In this document: positions 35,590 through 44,434 of the stretch, piece after piece
Position numbering within the stretch: the first letter of the stretch is position 1
Layout of the letters: each line of letters starts with the position of its first letter
NCBI GenBank assembly: GCA_020248945.1
Contig: JADCGQ010000012.1
Coordinates: 1-64,000 of the forward strand
DNA from: Rubrivivax sp.
GTDB taxonomy: Bacteria > Pseudomonadota > Gammaproteobacteria > Burkholderiales > Burkholderiaceae_C
DNA length: 64,000 bases
Direction: 5' to 3'
Position numbers and translations under genes: made by a program
The notes under the pieces: generated by a model
Told to the model about the DNA's origin: nothing
Seen by the model: only the letters and a program-made list of their open reading frames with translations
The model's database searches: none

Positions 35590-36303
35590 TCAGCGGTACA
35601 GCCGCGCCAGCGCCTCGGCGCTGTCGCCTCGCCAGTAGCGCCAGCGCAGCCACCACATCAGCACGATGGTGCGCCACACGCCGTGCTGCTGCCAGCGCCG
35701 GCCCGAGGTGGCCACGCGCGTGCGCAGGCAGGCCGGTGCGCCGGCGGCGGACAGTGCCTTCAGGCGGCGGCAGAGCTCGATGTCTTCCATCAAGGGCTGA
35801 TCGGCATAACCGCCGAGTTGCTGGAAGAGCGATGTTCTCACGAAGATCGCCTGGTCGCCGGTGGCGATGCCGCTCAGGCGCGAGCGCAGGTTGATCAGCG
35901 CGCTGACCAGCGGAAACATCCAGTGCCCGGCGCGGCCCGCGGCGGCGTCGGCCTCGATTTGCAGGTCGAAACGCCCCCAGTGGGCGCCGGCCGCCAGGGC
36001 GCGCTGCAGCTGCGCGGCGGCGTCGTGCGGCAGCCGCGTGTCGGCGTGCAGGAACAGCAGCACCTCGCCGCGCGCCCGTGCCGCGCCGGCGTTCATCTGC
36101 CGCGCACGGCCGCGGGGCGCGGCCACCACCGCGTCGGCCTGCGCGGCGGCCAGCGCCACCGTGCCGTCGCTGCTGCCGCCGTCGGCCACGATCACCTCGT
36201 GCCCGGCCGCGCGCAGCCGCGCCAGGCTGGCCAGCGTGGCGCCGATGCCGGCGGCCTCGTTCAGCACCGGCACCACCACCGAGATCACCACCGAGAGCTT
36301 CAT
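35590..36303 (-). CDS. Family 2 glycosyltransferase (TIGR04283-like)
   Basis: 237 residues. The GT-A fold starts ISVVVPVLNEAAGIGATLAS, with the nucleotide-binding Asp in EVIVADGGSSDGT, RGRARQMNAGAARARGEVLL and the DxD-type LFLHADTRLP. Later come GDQAIFVRTSLFQQLGGY and PLMEDIELCRRLK. This matches the TIGR04283 glycosyltransferase group often seen near rSAM/selenodomain genes, none of which is present here. The start (MKLSVVIS) lies seven bases after the stop of the IorB-like gene, so both are probably co-transcribed. Confidence 0.85.
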   Translation of the reverse strand: MKLSVVISVVVPVLNEAAGIGATLASLARLRAAGHEVIVADGGSSDGTVALAAAQADAVVAAPRGRARQMNAGAARARGEVLLFLHADTRLPHDAAAQLQRALAAGAHWGRFDLQIEADAAAGRAGHWMFPLVSALINLRSRLSGIATGDQAIFVRTSLFQQLGGYADQPLMEDIELCRRLKALSAAGAPACLRTRVATSGRRWQQHGVWRTIVLMWWLRWRYWRGDSAEALARLYR

Positions 36304-36310
36304 GCGGCCG

Positions 36311-38707
36311 TCATGCCACTTTGGCGTCGGCCGGCACCACCAGTGGCAGCCGGCGCAGCCGCACGCCGGTGAGCGCGGCCACCGCGCTGGCCACCGCGGG
36401 CGCCAGCGGCGGCACGCCGGGCTCGCCCACGCCCTCGGGGTGCGGCACGGGCGAGGGCAGGATCTCCACCTGCACCACCGGCGCCTCGGGCAGGCGCAGC
36501 AGCGGCAGGTCCATGAAGTGGCCCTGCTGCACCTGGCCGCGCTCGATGCGCACGCCGCCGTGCAGCGCGGCGTTGAGCCCGAACACCACCGCGCTCTCCA
36601 TCTGCTGGCGGATGAGGTTGGGGTTGACGGCCACGCCGCAGTCGATGGCCGCGTCGACGCGGTGCACGCGGATGCGGCGCTCGCCCGCGGACGCGGGCGC
36701 CAGCGACACCGTGGCCACCAGCGCCACCACGCTGCCGAACGACGCATGCAGCGCCACGCCGCGCGCCGTGGGCGCGCCATCGGGTGCGGGCGGCGAAGGC
36801 GTGCCCCAGCCCGCGGCCGCCGCGGCGCGGTCGAGCACGGCCCGGTGGCGCGGCTGCTCCGCCAGCAGCGCGCGGCGGAAGGCCACCGGGTCGGCGCCGG
36901 CCGCCACCGCGCACTCGTCGATGAAGCCCTCGGTGAAGAAGCCCATGTGCGAGTGCCCCACCGAGCGCCAGAAGCCCACCGGCACCGCCGCCTCCACGGG
37001 GGTGTGGCGCATGCGCGCGTGCGGCCAGGCGTAGGCGGGGTCGAAGCCGCCTTCGGCCGAGAGCTTGTCGAGCGCCACGCCGGGCAGCGCACCCAGCGGC
37101 CGCAGCGCGCGCGCCATCAGGCCCTGGCCGGCCGCCAGCACGGGCACCACGTCGATGGCGCTGCCGTAGCGCTGCATCACGGCCGGCGCCAGCAGCGGGC
37201 CGGCGGCGTGGTGGTCCCAGGCGACGAGGCGCCGCTCGGCATCGAAGCCGGCGCGCAGCCGTGCCACGCAGGCCGGGCGGTAGAAGTCGTGCTGCGTGTC
37301 CTGCGCGCGCGTCCACAGCAGCTGCACCGGCACGCCGGGCAGCGCACGGGCGATGAGCGCGGCCTGCTCGATGTAGTCCACGTCGAGCCGGCGCCCGAAG
37401 CCGCCGCCGGCGAGCGTGACGTTCACCGTCACCTGCGGCTTCGGCAGCCCGAGCACGCGGGCCACCACGCCCTGGGCGAGATCCGGCGCCTGCGTCGGCG
37501 CCCAGACCGTGGCGCTGTCGGCCTGCACCAGCACGGTGGCGTTCACCGGCTCCAGCACCTGGTGGGCCATGAACGGGGCTTCGTAGGTGGCCTCGATGCG
37601 CGTGGCGGCGCCGGCCAGGGCGCCGTCGACATCGCCACGGTCGAGGTAGGCGAAGGCGTCGTCGGTGGTGTCGGGCGCCAGCGCCTGGCCGAAGCGCTGC
37701 ATCAGCGCCGCGCTGTCGGTGCCCTGGGCCGCGCCGCCGTCCCACTGCACCACCAGGGCCTTGGCGGCCTGCTGCGCCTGCCAGGTGCTGGCGGCGATGA
37801 CGGCCACGCCGCCCGGGCCGCCGGCCGCGGGTGGGTCGAAGCGCACGATGGCACGCACGCCGGGCATCGCCTTCACGGCCTGCTCGGAGGCCGCGTCGAT
37901 GGCCGCGACACGGCCCGTGAGCCCCGGTGGCAGCGCCACCGCGGCGTATTTCTGCCCGGGCAGCCGCACGTCGATGCCAAAGCCGGCGCGGCCTTGCGAC
38001 TTGGCCGCGGCGTCCTGGCGCGGCAGCGGCCGGCCGATCAGCCGCCACTGCGCGGGCGGCACCAGCGCCGGGGCCTCGGGGAGCGGCCGCGCGGCGGCGG
38101 CAGCGGCCACCTCGCCGAAGCGCAGCGTGCGGCCGCTGGCGGTATGGCGCAGCTGGCCGTCGGCCACGCTCACATCGGCCTCGGCCACGGCCCAGCGCGC
38201 GGCGGCCTCGGCCTGCAGCATCAGCCGCGCCGAGGCACCGGCCAGCCGCAGCGGCAGCCACAGGTCCTTGAGCGAGCTGGAGCCGCCGGTGAGCATGGGC
38301 GCGGCCTCGCGCATGATCTTGCCGACGAGGTGGTGGCTCACGCGGCGCAGCACGGACTCGTCGTCGGGCAGGAAGGGCAGCGAGTCGACGACGGTGGCGA
38401 CGTTGCCGTAGATCGCGTCCACCGGCGCCGCGGCGATGTGCACGCGGTCGAGCGCCACGCCCAGTTCCTCGGCCAGCAGCATCGCCAGGCCGGTGTGCAC
38501 GCCCTGGCCCATCTCCGTCTTGGGGCAGACGAGGTGCACGCGGTCGTCGTCACCCACGCGCACCCAGCCGTTGAAGGCGTGGGTGCCGGCCTGCGGCGGC
38601 AGCGGTGTGCTGCCCACCAGGCGCTGCCGCGGCGGCAGCAGGCCCCAGCCAATGGCCAGGCCGCCGGCCACGGCCAGCGGAGCGAGAACAAGATGGCGGC
38701 GTTTCAC
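36311..38707 (-). CDS. IorB-like molybdenum hydroxylase large subunit
   Basis: 798 residues from a GTG at 38707. It belongs to the xanthine-dehydrogenase-related family whose members (isoquinoline 1-oxidoreductase beta subunit, aldehyde dehydrogenases) bind molybdopterin-cytosine dinucleotide. Segments such as CPKTEMGQGVHTGLAMLLAE, EATYEAPFMAHQVLEPVNAT, VTLAGGGFGRRLDVDYIEQA, GFWRSVGHSHMGFFTEGFID and VHRVDAAIDCGVAVNPNLI mark the family. The N-terminus (MKRRHLVLAPLAVAGGL) is a single hydrophobic anchor or signal, suggesting periplasmic placement. The [2Fe-2S] IorA subunit and a cytochrome partner are not adjacent. Divergent from gshA. Confidence 0.85.
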   Translation of the reverse strand: MKRRHLVLAPLAVAGGLAIGWGLLPPRQRLVGSTPLPPQAGTHAFNGWVRVGDDDRVHLVCPKTEMGQGVHTGLAMLLAEELGVALDRVHIAAAPVDAIYGNVATVVDSLPFLPDDESVLRRVSHHLVGKIMREAAPMLTGGSSSLKDLWLPLRLAGASARLMLQAEAAARWAVAEADVSVADGQLRHTASGRTLRFGEVAAAAAARPLPEAPALVPPAQWRLIGRPLPRQDAAAKSQGRAGFGIDVRLPGQKYAAVALPPGLTGRVAAIDAASEQAVKAMPGVRAIVRFDPPAAGGPGGVAVIAASTWQAQQAAKALVVQWDGGAAQGTDSAALMQRFGQALAPDTTDDAFAYLDRGDVDGALAGAATRIEATYEAPFMAHQVLEPVNATVLVQADSATVWAPTQAPDLAQGVVARVLGLPKPQVTVNVTLAGGGFGRRLDVDYIEQAALIARALPGVPVQLLWTRAQDTQHDFYRPACVARLRAGFDAERRLVAWDHHAAGPLLAPAVMQRYGSAIDVVPVLAAGQGLMARALRPLGALPGVALDKLSAEGGFDPAYAWPHARMRHTPVEAAVPVGFWRSVGHSHMGFFTEGFIDECAVAAGADPVAFRRALLAEQPRHRAVLDRAAAAAGWGTPSPPAPDGAPTARGVALHASFGSVVALVATVSLAPASAGERRIRVHRVDAAIDCGVAVNPNLIRQQMESAVVFGLNAALHGGVRIERGQVQQGHFMDLPLLRLPEAPVVQVEILPSPVPHPEGVGEPGVPPLAPAVASAVAALTGVRLRRLPLVVPADAKVA

Positions 38708-38826
38708 GGGGCGGGAGCTTACGGGAGCTGAAGGGCCAGGCCCTGCACGATCTGGCGACCGCAGGTAACCTTCGCGCCCTTGCATCCGTGTTTCCGCGCC
38801 GCCAGCGCCCCCGAGGCCCAGACGCC

Positions 38827-40362
38827 ATGACGATCACCGACCGACTCCAGGCCCTGGCGGCCACCCAGCTGCACGGCATGCGCCGCGGCATCGAGAAGGA
38901 AAGCCTGCGCGCGCGCGCCACCGGCGGCCTGGCACGCACGCCGCACCCCACCGGCCTGGGCGCGCCGCTGACGCACCCGCGCATCACCACCGACTACAGC
39001 GAGAGCCAGCTCGAGCTGATCACCGGCGTGCACGCCACGCCCGAGGCCGCGGTGGACGAGCTCGAGCGCATCCACCGCCACGTCTACGAGGTGCTCGAGA
39101 CCGAGCCCGGGCGCGACGGCAACGAGCTGCTGTGGGTGAGCAGCATGCCCTGCGGCCTGCCGCCCGACGAGAACATCCCCATTGGCAGCTACGGCAGCAG
39201 CAACATCGCGCGCGCCAAGAGCGTCTACCGCATGGGCCTGGGCCACCGCTACGGCCGCCGCATGCAAACCATCAGCGGCATTCACTACAACTGGTCGCTG
39301 CCGGGCTTGAGCAACGAGCAGCACTTCGCGCTGATCCGCAACTTCCGCCGCCAGAGCTTTCTGCTGCTGTGGCTGTTCGGTGCCAGCCCGGCGGTGTGCG
39401 AATGCTTCGTGGCCGGCCGCCCGCACGACCTGCTGGCGCTCGAGCCCGGCACGTTCTACCGCCCGCACGCCACCAGCCTGCGCATGGGGCGCCTGGGCTA
39501 CCAGAGCGAGGCGCAGGCCAGCCTGGCCGTCAGCTACAACAGCCTGGAGAGCTACGCCCACTCGCTGCACGGCGCGCTGACGCAGCCCTACGCCGCTTAC
39601 GAGGCCATCGGCATCAAGAACCTGGGCGGCGAGTACAACCAGCTCGCCACCACGCTGCTGCAGATCGAGAACGAGTTCTACGGCACGATCCGCCCCAAGC
39701 GCGTCATCCGCCCCGGCGAGCGCCCGCTGCACGCGCTGCGCGAGCGCGGCGTCGAGTACGTCGAGGTGCGCTGCATGGATCTCGACCCGTTCGAGCCGGT
39801 GGGCATCAACGCCGGCACGATGCGTTTCCTCGACGTCTTCCTGCTGCACTGCCTGCTGGCCGACAGCCCGCCCGACACGCCCGACGAGATCGCCGCGCTC
39901 GGCCGCAACCAGCACCGCACAGCGGCCTTTGGCCGCGAGCCGGGGCTGAAGCTGGAGCGTGGCGGGCGCGAGGTGACGCTGGTGGACTGGGCCGCCGAAA
40001 TCCTGGAGCAGTGCCAGTCCATCGCCCGCGCGCTCGACGCGCTGCACGGCGGCACGTTGCACGCGCAGCAGCTGGCCGCGGCCCAGGCCGCGCTGGCCGA
40101 CCCCGACACGCTGCCCTCGGCCCGCGTGCTGGCCGCGATGCAGGCCGACTTCGCCGGCAGCCACGCCCGCTTCACGCAGGCGCAGAGCCTGCAGACGCGC
40201 GCGCACTTCCGCGCCCAGCCACTGCCGGCCGACGAGCGCGCGCGCTTCGAGGCCCAGGCCCGCGAGTCGATCGCCGAGCGCATGGCCATCGAGGCCGCCG
40301 ACACGGTGGACTTCGAGAGCTGGCGCCGCGCCTACCTGGCGCCGGAGCGGCTGGGCGTCTGA
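38827..40362 (+). CDS. gshA: Glutamate-cysteine ligase
   Basis: 511 residues, proteobacterial type 1 enzyme that makes gamma-glutamylcysteine, the first step of glutathione synthesis. Diagnostic segments are GMRRGIEKESLRA, TTDYSESQLELIT, PIGSYGSSNIARAKSVYRMG, RRMQTISGIHYNWSLP and ASPAVCECF. They continue with SYNSLESYAHSL, GGEYNQLATTLLQIENEFY and EVRCMDLDPFEPVGI. Length matches E. coli GshA (518). The gene stands alone; a perfect palindrome starts 20 bases after its stop. Confidence 0.95.
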   Translation: MTITDRLQALAATQLHGMRRGIEKESLRARATGGLARTPHPTGLGAPLTHPRITTDYSESQLELITGVHATPEAAVDELERIHRHVYEVLETEPGRDGNELLWVSSMPCGLPPDENIPIGSYGSSNIARAKSVYRMGLGHRYGRRMQTISGIHYNWSLPGLSNEQHFALIRNFRRQSFLLLWLFGASPAVCECFVAGRPHDLLALEPGTFYRPHATSLRMGRLGYQSEAQASLAVSYNSLESYAHSLHGALTQPYAAYEAIGIKNLGGEYNQLATTLLQIENEFYGTIRPKRVIRPGERPLHALRERGVEYVEVRCMDLDPFEPVGINAGTMRFLDVFLLHCLLADSPPDTPDEIAALGRNQHRTAAFGREPGLKLERGGREVTLVDWAAEILEQCQSIARALDALHGGTLHAQQLAAAQAALADPDTLPSARVLAAMQADFAGSHARFTQAQSLQTRAHFRAQPLPADERARFEAQARESIAERMAIEAADTVDFESWRRAYLAPERLGV

Positions 40363-40381
40363 GCGGCGCAGGCCTGCGCCC

Positions 40382-40406
40382 CAGGTTCCGTGCGACACGG
40401 AACCTG
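40382..40406. promoter_or_regulatory. Perfect 11-bp palindrome upstream of the toxin-antitoxin genes
   Basis: CAGGTTCCGTG at 40382-40392, then CGA, then CACGGAACCTG at 40396-40406. The arms are perfectly complementary. The right arm ends 15 bases before the antitoxin ATG. Ribbon-helix-helix antitoxins bind such palindromes over their own promoters, so this is the likely operator. It could also end gshA transcription, but there is no T-run. Confidence 0.7.
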
Positions 40407-40421
40407 TGTAGCATGCGCCGC

Positions 40422-40715
40422 ATGGCCAACCTGACCCTCGCCATCGACGACGAACTGCTGCGCAGCGCCCGCGTGAAGGCCGTGCAGCAGGGCACCAGCG
40501 TCAACGACATCTGCCGCGAAGCCATCGAGCGCTTCGCGTCCGGTGGCGACGGCGACGGCGACAGTTTCCTGCGCGATCTGCGCGCCGTGGCGGCCCGCGG
40601 GCGGCGGCGGGCGGGCTCGGGTGGATCACGGCCCGAAGCGCCCGCATCCAGCCGAGACGCGCTGATGGACGACGCCCTGCAGCAGCGCCTGCCCACGCTG
40701 ATGGGCCGCAGCTAG
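40422..40715 (+). CDS. Ribbon-helix-helix antitoxin (VapB-like)
   Basis: 97 residues. The N-terminus MANLTLAIDDELLRSARVKA followed by GTSVNDICREAIERF is a ribbon-helix-helix DNA-binding domain. The C-terminal half is basic and Gly/Ser/Ala-rich (ARGRRRAGSGGSRPEAP) and is probably the flexible arm that covers the toxin active site. It is followed 14 bases later by the PIN-domain gene and preceded by a palindrome, the standard layout of autoregulated type II toxin-antitoxin operons. An alternative ATG lies three codons upstream. Confidence 0.85.
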   Translation: MANLTLAIDDELLRSARVKAVQQGTSVNDICREAIERFASGGDGDGDSFLRDLRAVAARGRRRAGSGGSRPEAPASSRDALMDDALQQRLPTLMGRS

Positions 40716-40729
40716 GCGCGGGGCACTCG

Positions 40730-41185
40730 GTGCGCCCCTTCGTCGACACCAACGTCGTCGTCTACGCCCTGAGCGGCCAGGACCCTGCCAAGCAGGCCGT
40801 GGCCCAGCGCCTGCTGGCCGAGCGGGGCGCCGCCCGACCCAGCCTCAGCACCCAGGTGCTGGCTGAGACCTGCAGCGTGCTCACACGCAAGCTGCGCTGG
40901 GCGCCCGATGACGCGCTGGCCGCTGTCACCCTGCTGAAGCAACTGCGCGTGGTGGCGCTCACGCCCGAGACGCAGCTCGACGCGCTGCGCCTGGCCGTCG
41001 AGCACCGTTTGTCGGGCTGGGACGCGATGGTCGTGCAGGCTGCGCTGCAGGCCGGCTGCGACACGCTGTTCAGCGAAGACCTCCAGCCCGGCCGGCGATT
41101 CGGCAGCCTGGAGGTGGTGAACCCGTTCGCGCCGCGGGCCCGGGAAGCGGCCGCGGCGCCGGTGCGCCGAAGGCTCAGAGCCTGA
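40730..41185 (+). CDS. PIN-domain ribonuclease toxin (VapC-like)
   Basis: 151 residues starting at GTG. The four acidic positions of the PIN active site are visible: VDTNVVVYAL (first Asp), LAETCSVL (Glu), LSGWDAMVV (Asp) and TLFSEDLQPG (Asp). By family knowledge this is a magnesium-dependent RNase that inhibits translation when its antitoxin is lost; the RNA target is not predictable. The last ~20 residues are Arg/Ala-rich. The gene ends inside an inverted repeat shared with the convergent Bug protein gene. Confidence 0.88.
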   Translation: MRPFVDTNVVVYALSGQDPAKQAVAQRLLAERGAARPSLSTQVLAETCSVLTRKLRWAPDDALAAVTLLKQLRVVALTPETQLDALRLAVEHRLSGWDAMVVQAALQAGCDTLFSEDLQPGRRFGSLEVVNPFAPRAREAAAAPVRRRLRA

Positions 41186-41221
41186 GAGTTTTTCGGGCGT
41201 GAGCGAGAGCCTCTCAGGCTC
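41178..41221. terminator. Possible bidirectional terminator hairpin
   Basis: GAGCCTGAGAG at 41178-41188 and CTCTCAGGCTC at 41211-41221 are perfect complements with a 22-base loop that contains TTTTT. It sits between the convergent ends of the toxin gene and a Bug-type binding protein gene. Because the T-run is in the loop rather than after the stem, the call is tentative. Confidence 0.5.
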
Positions 41222-42208
41222 TCAGTCGGGCTTGATCTTCGCCCGCGCGATCACCGGCTGCCAGCGTTTCTGCTCGGCGGTGATGAAGGCCGCGTACTCG
41301 GCCGGCGTGCTGCCCACCGCGATGGCGGCGTCGTGCGCCAGGCGCTCCAGCGTGGCCGGCTCCTTCATCGCCTTGGCGGCGGCCTGCGCCAGCCGATCGA
41401 TGGCCGCGGCGGGCATCGAAGCCGGCACGTTCAGGCCGTACCACTGCGACATCTCGAAGCCCTTGTAGCCCTGCTCGGCCACCGTGGGGATCTCGGGCAT
41501 CTGCGCGATGCGCTGCGCCGTGCCGGTGGCGATGCAGCGCAGCTTGCCGGTGCGCACGAACTGCAGCACCGCGGCGGCGCCAATGGCCGCGGCGTCCAGG
41601 CGGCCGGCCAGCAGGTCGGTCAGCATCGGGCCGGTGCCGCGGTAGGGCACGTGGGTGATGAAGGTGCCGCTTTCCTTCTTCAGATACTCCATCGCCAGGT
41701 GGCCGGCGCTGCCGTTGCCGGCCGAGCCGTAGTTCAGCCGGCCCGGCTGCTTCTTGGCCAGGGCCACGAACTCCGGCAGCGTCTTGGCCGGCAGGTCGGG
41801 GTGCACCAGGTACAGGCTGGGCACCTTGGCCAGCAGCGACACGGGCTTGAAGTCGCGGTTGGCGTCGTAGGGCAGCTTGTCGAAGATGTATGGGTTGACC
41901 GACATCGTGCCGATGTGGCCGAGGATGACGGTGTGCTGGTCGTCGGCGCGCGCCACTTCCTGCATGGCCACGTTGCCGGCGGCGCCGGGCTTGTTGTCGA
42001 CGAACACCGTCTGGCCCAGCAGCTTGGTCAGCTCGACGGCCGCGGCGCGCGCGATGATCTCCGAGCTGCCGCCGGGCGCGAAGGGCACGACGAAGCGCAC
42101 GGTCTTGGTCGGCCAGGCCTGGGCGTGCAGCGAAGGCAGGGCCAGCGCGGCGGCGCCGGCGGCGCCGGCCTGCAGCAGGCGGCGGCGGGGCAGGAACGCA
42201 GGGTTCAT
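41222..42208 (-). CDS. Bug-family (TctC-like) periplasmic solute-binding protein
   Basis: 328 residues. The N-terminus LPRRRLLQAGAAGAAALALP is a twin-arginine-like or Sec export signal. The mature part has the family signature TVRFVVPFAPGGSSEIIARA, VFVDNKPGAAGNVAMQEVA, GHIGTMSVNPY, LNYGSAGNGSAGHLAMEYL and THVPYRGTGPMLTDLLAGRL. Such proteins bind small carboxylates, amides or similar ligands for TctAB transporters or for signalling. It is divergent from the TctD-like regulator gene with 122 bases between starts, so it may be regulated by that pair. Confidence 0.9.
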   Translation of the reverse strand: MNPAFLPRRRLLQAGAAGAAALALPSLHAQAWPTKTVRFVVPFAPGGSSEIIARAAAVELTKLLGQTVFVDNKPGAAGNVAMQEVARADDQHTVILGHIGTMSVNPYIFDKLPYDANRDFKPVSLLAKVPSLYLVHPDLPAKTLPEFVALAKKQPGRLNYGSAGNGSAGHLAMEYLKKESGTFITHVPYRGTGPMLTDLLAGRLDAAAIGAAAVLQFVRTGKLRCIATGTAQRIAQMPEIPTVAEQGYKGFEMSQWYGLNVPASMPAAAIDRLAQAAAKAMKEPATLERLAHDAAIAVGSTPAEYAAFITAEQKRWQPVIARAKIKPD

Positions 42209-42330
42209 GGGTCTTGTCTCCGGCTTGTGGGGTGGCGCGTTCCGGCCTCGTTGCCGCCAGACGCAGCCGGCATGCTGACCGGCGCCACCTTTCCAACATC
42301 TTTCAGCCGACGGCCCCACACAATGCGCGC

Positions 42331-43059
42331 ATGCGCATCCTGCTGGCCGAAGACGACCACGGTCTGGGCGAGTGGCTCCGGCGCGCCCTCGAGCAGGCCG
42401 GCCACCGCGTCGACTGGCGCGACGATGGCCGCCTGGCCGAGCGCGCGCTGGGCGAGGCCGACCACGACGTGCTGGTGCTCGACCTCGGCCTGCCGGGCCT
42501 GGGAGGCCACGAGCTCGTGCAGCGCCTGCGGGCCCGCGGCAGCCCGCTGCCGGTGCTGGTGCTGACGGCGCGCGACTCCCTGGCCGAGCGCGTGAGTGCG
42601 CTGCACGAGGGCGCCGACGACTTCCTGGCCAAGCCCTTTGCGCTGGCCGAACTGGAGGCGCGGCTGACGGCCCTGGTGCGGCGCGCCCGCGGCCTTGATC
42701 GCCCGCGCCTGGCCTGCGGCCGCCTGCAGTTCGACCCCGCCACGCGCCAGTTCCTGCTCGGCGACGAGGCCATGGCGCTGTCGCCGCGCGAGCACGGGTT
42801 GCTGGCGGCGCTCATCTTGCGCAGCGGCGAGCCCATGTCCCGCCGCGATCTCGCCGAGCGGGTGTTCTCCGACGACGACGACGTGCAACCCGCGGCGCTG
42901 GACGTGCTGATGCACCGCCTGCGCCGCCGGCTCGAAGGCAGCGGTGTCCACATCCAGACCTACCGCGGCCTCGGCTACGCCCTTGAACCCTGTGCGCTCG
43001 ACCCTGTCGCTCTCGACCCTGCCGCCCTTGCCCCCGAGCCCGCACGCCCCACGCGCTGA
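42331..43059 (+). CDS. OmpR-family response regulator (TctD-like)
   Basis: 242 residues. Receiver domain: MRILLAEDDHGLGEWLRRAL (acidic pair), phosphoacceptor in VLVLDLGLPGLGG, Thr in VLVLTARDS and Lys in DDFLAKPFALAELEA. The winged-helix DNA-binding domain runs from ~130 to 225 (SPREHGLLAALILRSGEPMS, LDVLMHRLRRRLEG, TYRGLGYALEP). The C-terminus overlaps the histidine kinase gene by about 68 bases. The most likely target is the tct-like genes on either side. Confidence 0.9.
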   Translation: MRILLAEDDHGLGEWLRRALEQAGHRVDWRDDGRLAERALGEADHDVLVLDLGLPGLGGHELVQRLRARGSPLPVLVLTARDSLAERVSALHEGADDFLAKPFALAELEARLTALVRRARGLDRPRLACGRLQFDPATRQFLLGDEAMALSPREHGLLAALILRSGEPMSRRDLAERVFSDDDDVQPAALDVLMHRLRRRLEGSGVHIQTYRGLGYALEPCALDPVALDPAALAPEPARPTR

Positions 43060-44434
43060 GCCGCGGCGCCGGCGCACGCTCGGCGCGCGGCTGCTGGGCC
43101 TGCTGCTGCCCGGCCTGGTGCTCGTGCTGGGCGCCGGCCTGTGGCTGGCCCGTGCCGAGGCCGAGCAGGCGGCCGACACCGCCTTCGACCGCGCGCTGCT
43201 GGGCGCGATCAAGGGCCTGGACCTGAGCGTGTCCACCGCGTCGGGGGGCCTGGCGGTGGAGCAGCCCTACCCGCTGTTCGAGTTCTTCCAGCTCACGGCC
43301 GCCACCACGGTGCATTACCGGGTGGCCACCGACGATGGCCTGGTGGAGATCGGCTCGCCCGACCTGCCGCCCCCGCCGCGCGAGCTGCGCAACGGCGAAC
43401 CGCTGTTCTACGACGCCACCTACTTCGGCGAGGCGGTGCGCGTGGGCGCGCTGCGCCGCGCGCTGGCGCCGCCGGTGGGCAGCGCGCGCCATGTGCTGAT
43501 CCAGGTGGCCGAGGGCACGGCGGCGCGCGAGCGCTTCACCCGGGGTTTCGTGCGCCAGGCGCTGTGGCGCGATGCCGTCGTGCTGGGCGTCATGGCGCTG
43601 GCGGTGCTGGGGGCCTCGGCCTGGGCGCTGGCGCCGGTGCGCCGGCTGGCCGAGGCCACGCGCTCGCGCCGGCCCGATGATCTGCGCCCGCTGCAGGCCG
43701 AGGGCCTGCCCGCCGAACTGCTGCCGCTGGTGGATGCGGTGAACCAGCAGCTCGAGCGCACGGCCGCGCTGATGGCGCAGCGCCGCCAGTTCGTGGACGA
43801 CGCCTCGCACCAGCTGCGCACGCCGCTGGCCACGCTGCGCGCGCAGCTCGACTTCGCACGGCGCGAGCCCGACGCGGCGCGCCACGCCGAGGTGCTGCAG
43901 GCCCTGTCGCAGGAGCTGGACCACGCCACGCGCGGCACCGCGCAGCTGCTGGCGCTGGCCCGCGCCGACGCCGCGGCGCACGAGCCCGAGCCGCTGGACC
44001 TGGCCGAGCTGGCCCGCGACGTGGCGCTCTCGCTGCTGCCGCAGGCGCGCGAGCGCGGCGTCGACTTCGGCGTCGATGCGCCCGAGGCCGGCGTGCCCGC
44101 CCGTGGCGACCCGGCGCCGCTGCGCGAGGGCCTGGCCAACCTCGCCCACAACGCCCTCGTGCACGGCGCCGGGCCGGTGACGCTGGAGGCCGGCGCCGAC
44201 GCGCACGAGGTCTGGGTCGGCGTCAGCGACGCCGGGCCGGGGCTGGACGCCGAACTGCGCGCCCGCGTCGGCGAGCGCTTCGCCAAGGGGCGCGGCAGCC
44301 GGGGTTCGGGGCTGGGCCTGGCGATCGCCAGCGCGGTGGCGAGCCGGCATGGGGGTGTGCTCGACATCGGGGCCGCCGATGCCACGGGCCAGGGCCTGCG
44401 CGTGCGGCTGCGCTGGCCGCGGGAGCCGGCATGA
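42992..44434 (+). CDS. Sensor histidine kinase (TctE-like)
   Basis: About 480 residues from a GTG at 42992; the exact start is uncertain because the frame is open to 42944 and overlaps the regulator gene. A transmembrane segment near the N-terminus (ARLLGLLLPGLVLVLGAGL) is followed by a periplasmic domain of the 2CSK_N type. A second membrane segment (AVVLGVMALAVLGASAWALA) precedes HAMP-like and kinase parts. The phospho-His box is FVDDASHQLRTPLATL; ATP-binding motifs are NLAHNALVHG, DAGPGLD and GSGLGLAI. The stop overlaps the TctC-like gene (ATGA), coupling kinase and binding protein. Confidence 0.87.
   Translation: MRSTLSLSTLPPLPPSPHAPRAEPRRRRTLGARLLGLLLPGLVLVLGAGLWLARAEAEQAADTAFDRALLGAIKGLDLSVSTASGGLAVEQPYPLFEFFQLTAATTVHYRVATDDGLVEIGSPDLPPPPRELRNGEPLFYDATYFGEAVRVGALRRALAPPVGSARHVLIQVAEGTAARERFTRGFVRQALWRDAVVLGVMALAVLGASAWALAPVRRLAEATRSRRPDDLRPLQAEGLPAELLPLVDAVNQQLERTAALMAQRRQFVDDASHQLRTPLATLRAQLDFARREPDAARHAEVLQALSQELDHATRGTAQLLALARADAAAHEPEPLDLAELARDVALSLLPQARERGVDFGVDAPEAGVPARGDPAPLREGLANLAHNALVHGAGPVTLEAGADAHEVWVGVSDAGPGLDAELRARVGERFAKGRGSRGSGLGLAIASAVASRHGGVLDIGAADATGQGLRVRLRWPREPA

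Noticed and set aside
35861..38731. A 956-codon plus-strand frame opposite the IorB-like gene
   Set aside because: Antisense shadow without recognisable motifs; the minus strand encodes a full molybdenum hydroxylase subunit.
41178..41221. Attachment site of a mobile element
   Set aside because: The repeat is inverted, not direct, lies at convergent gene ends and has no integrase nearby; a hairpin terminator is simpler.
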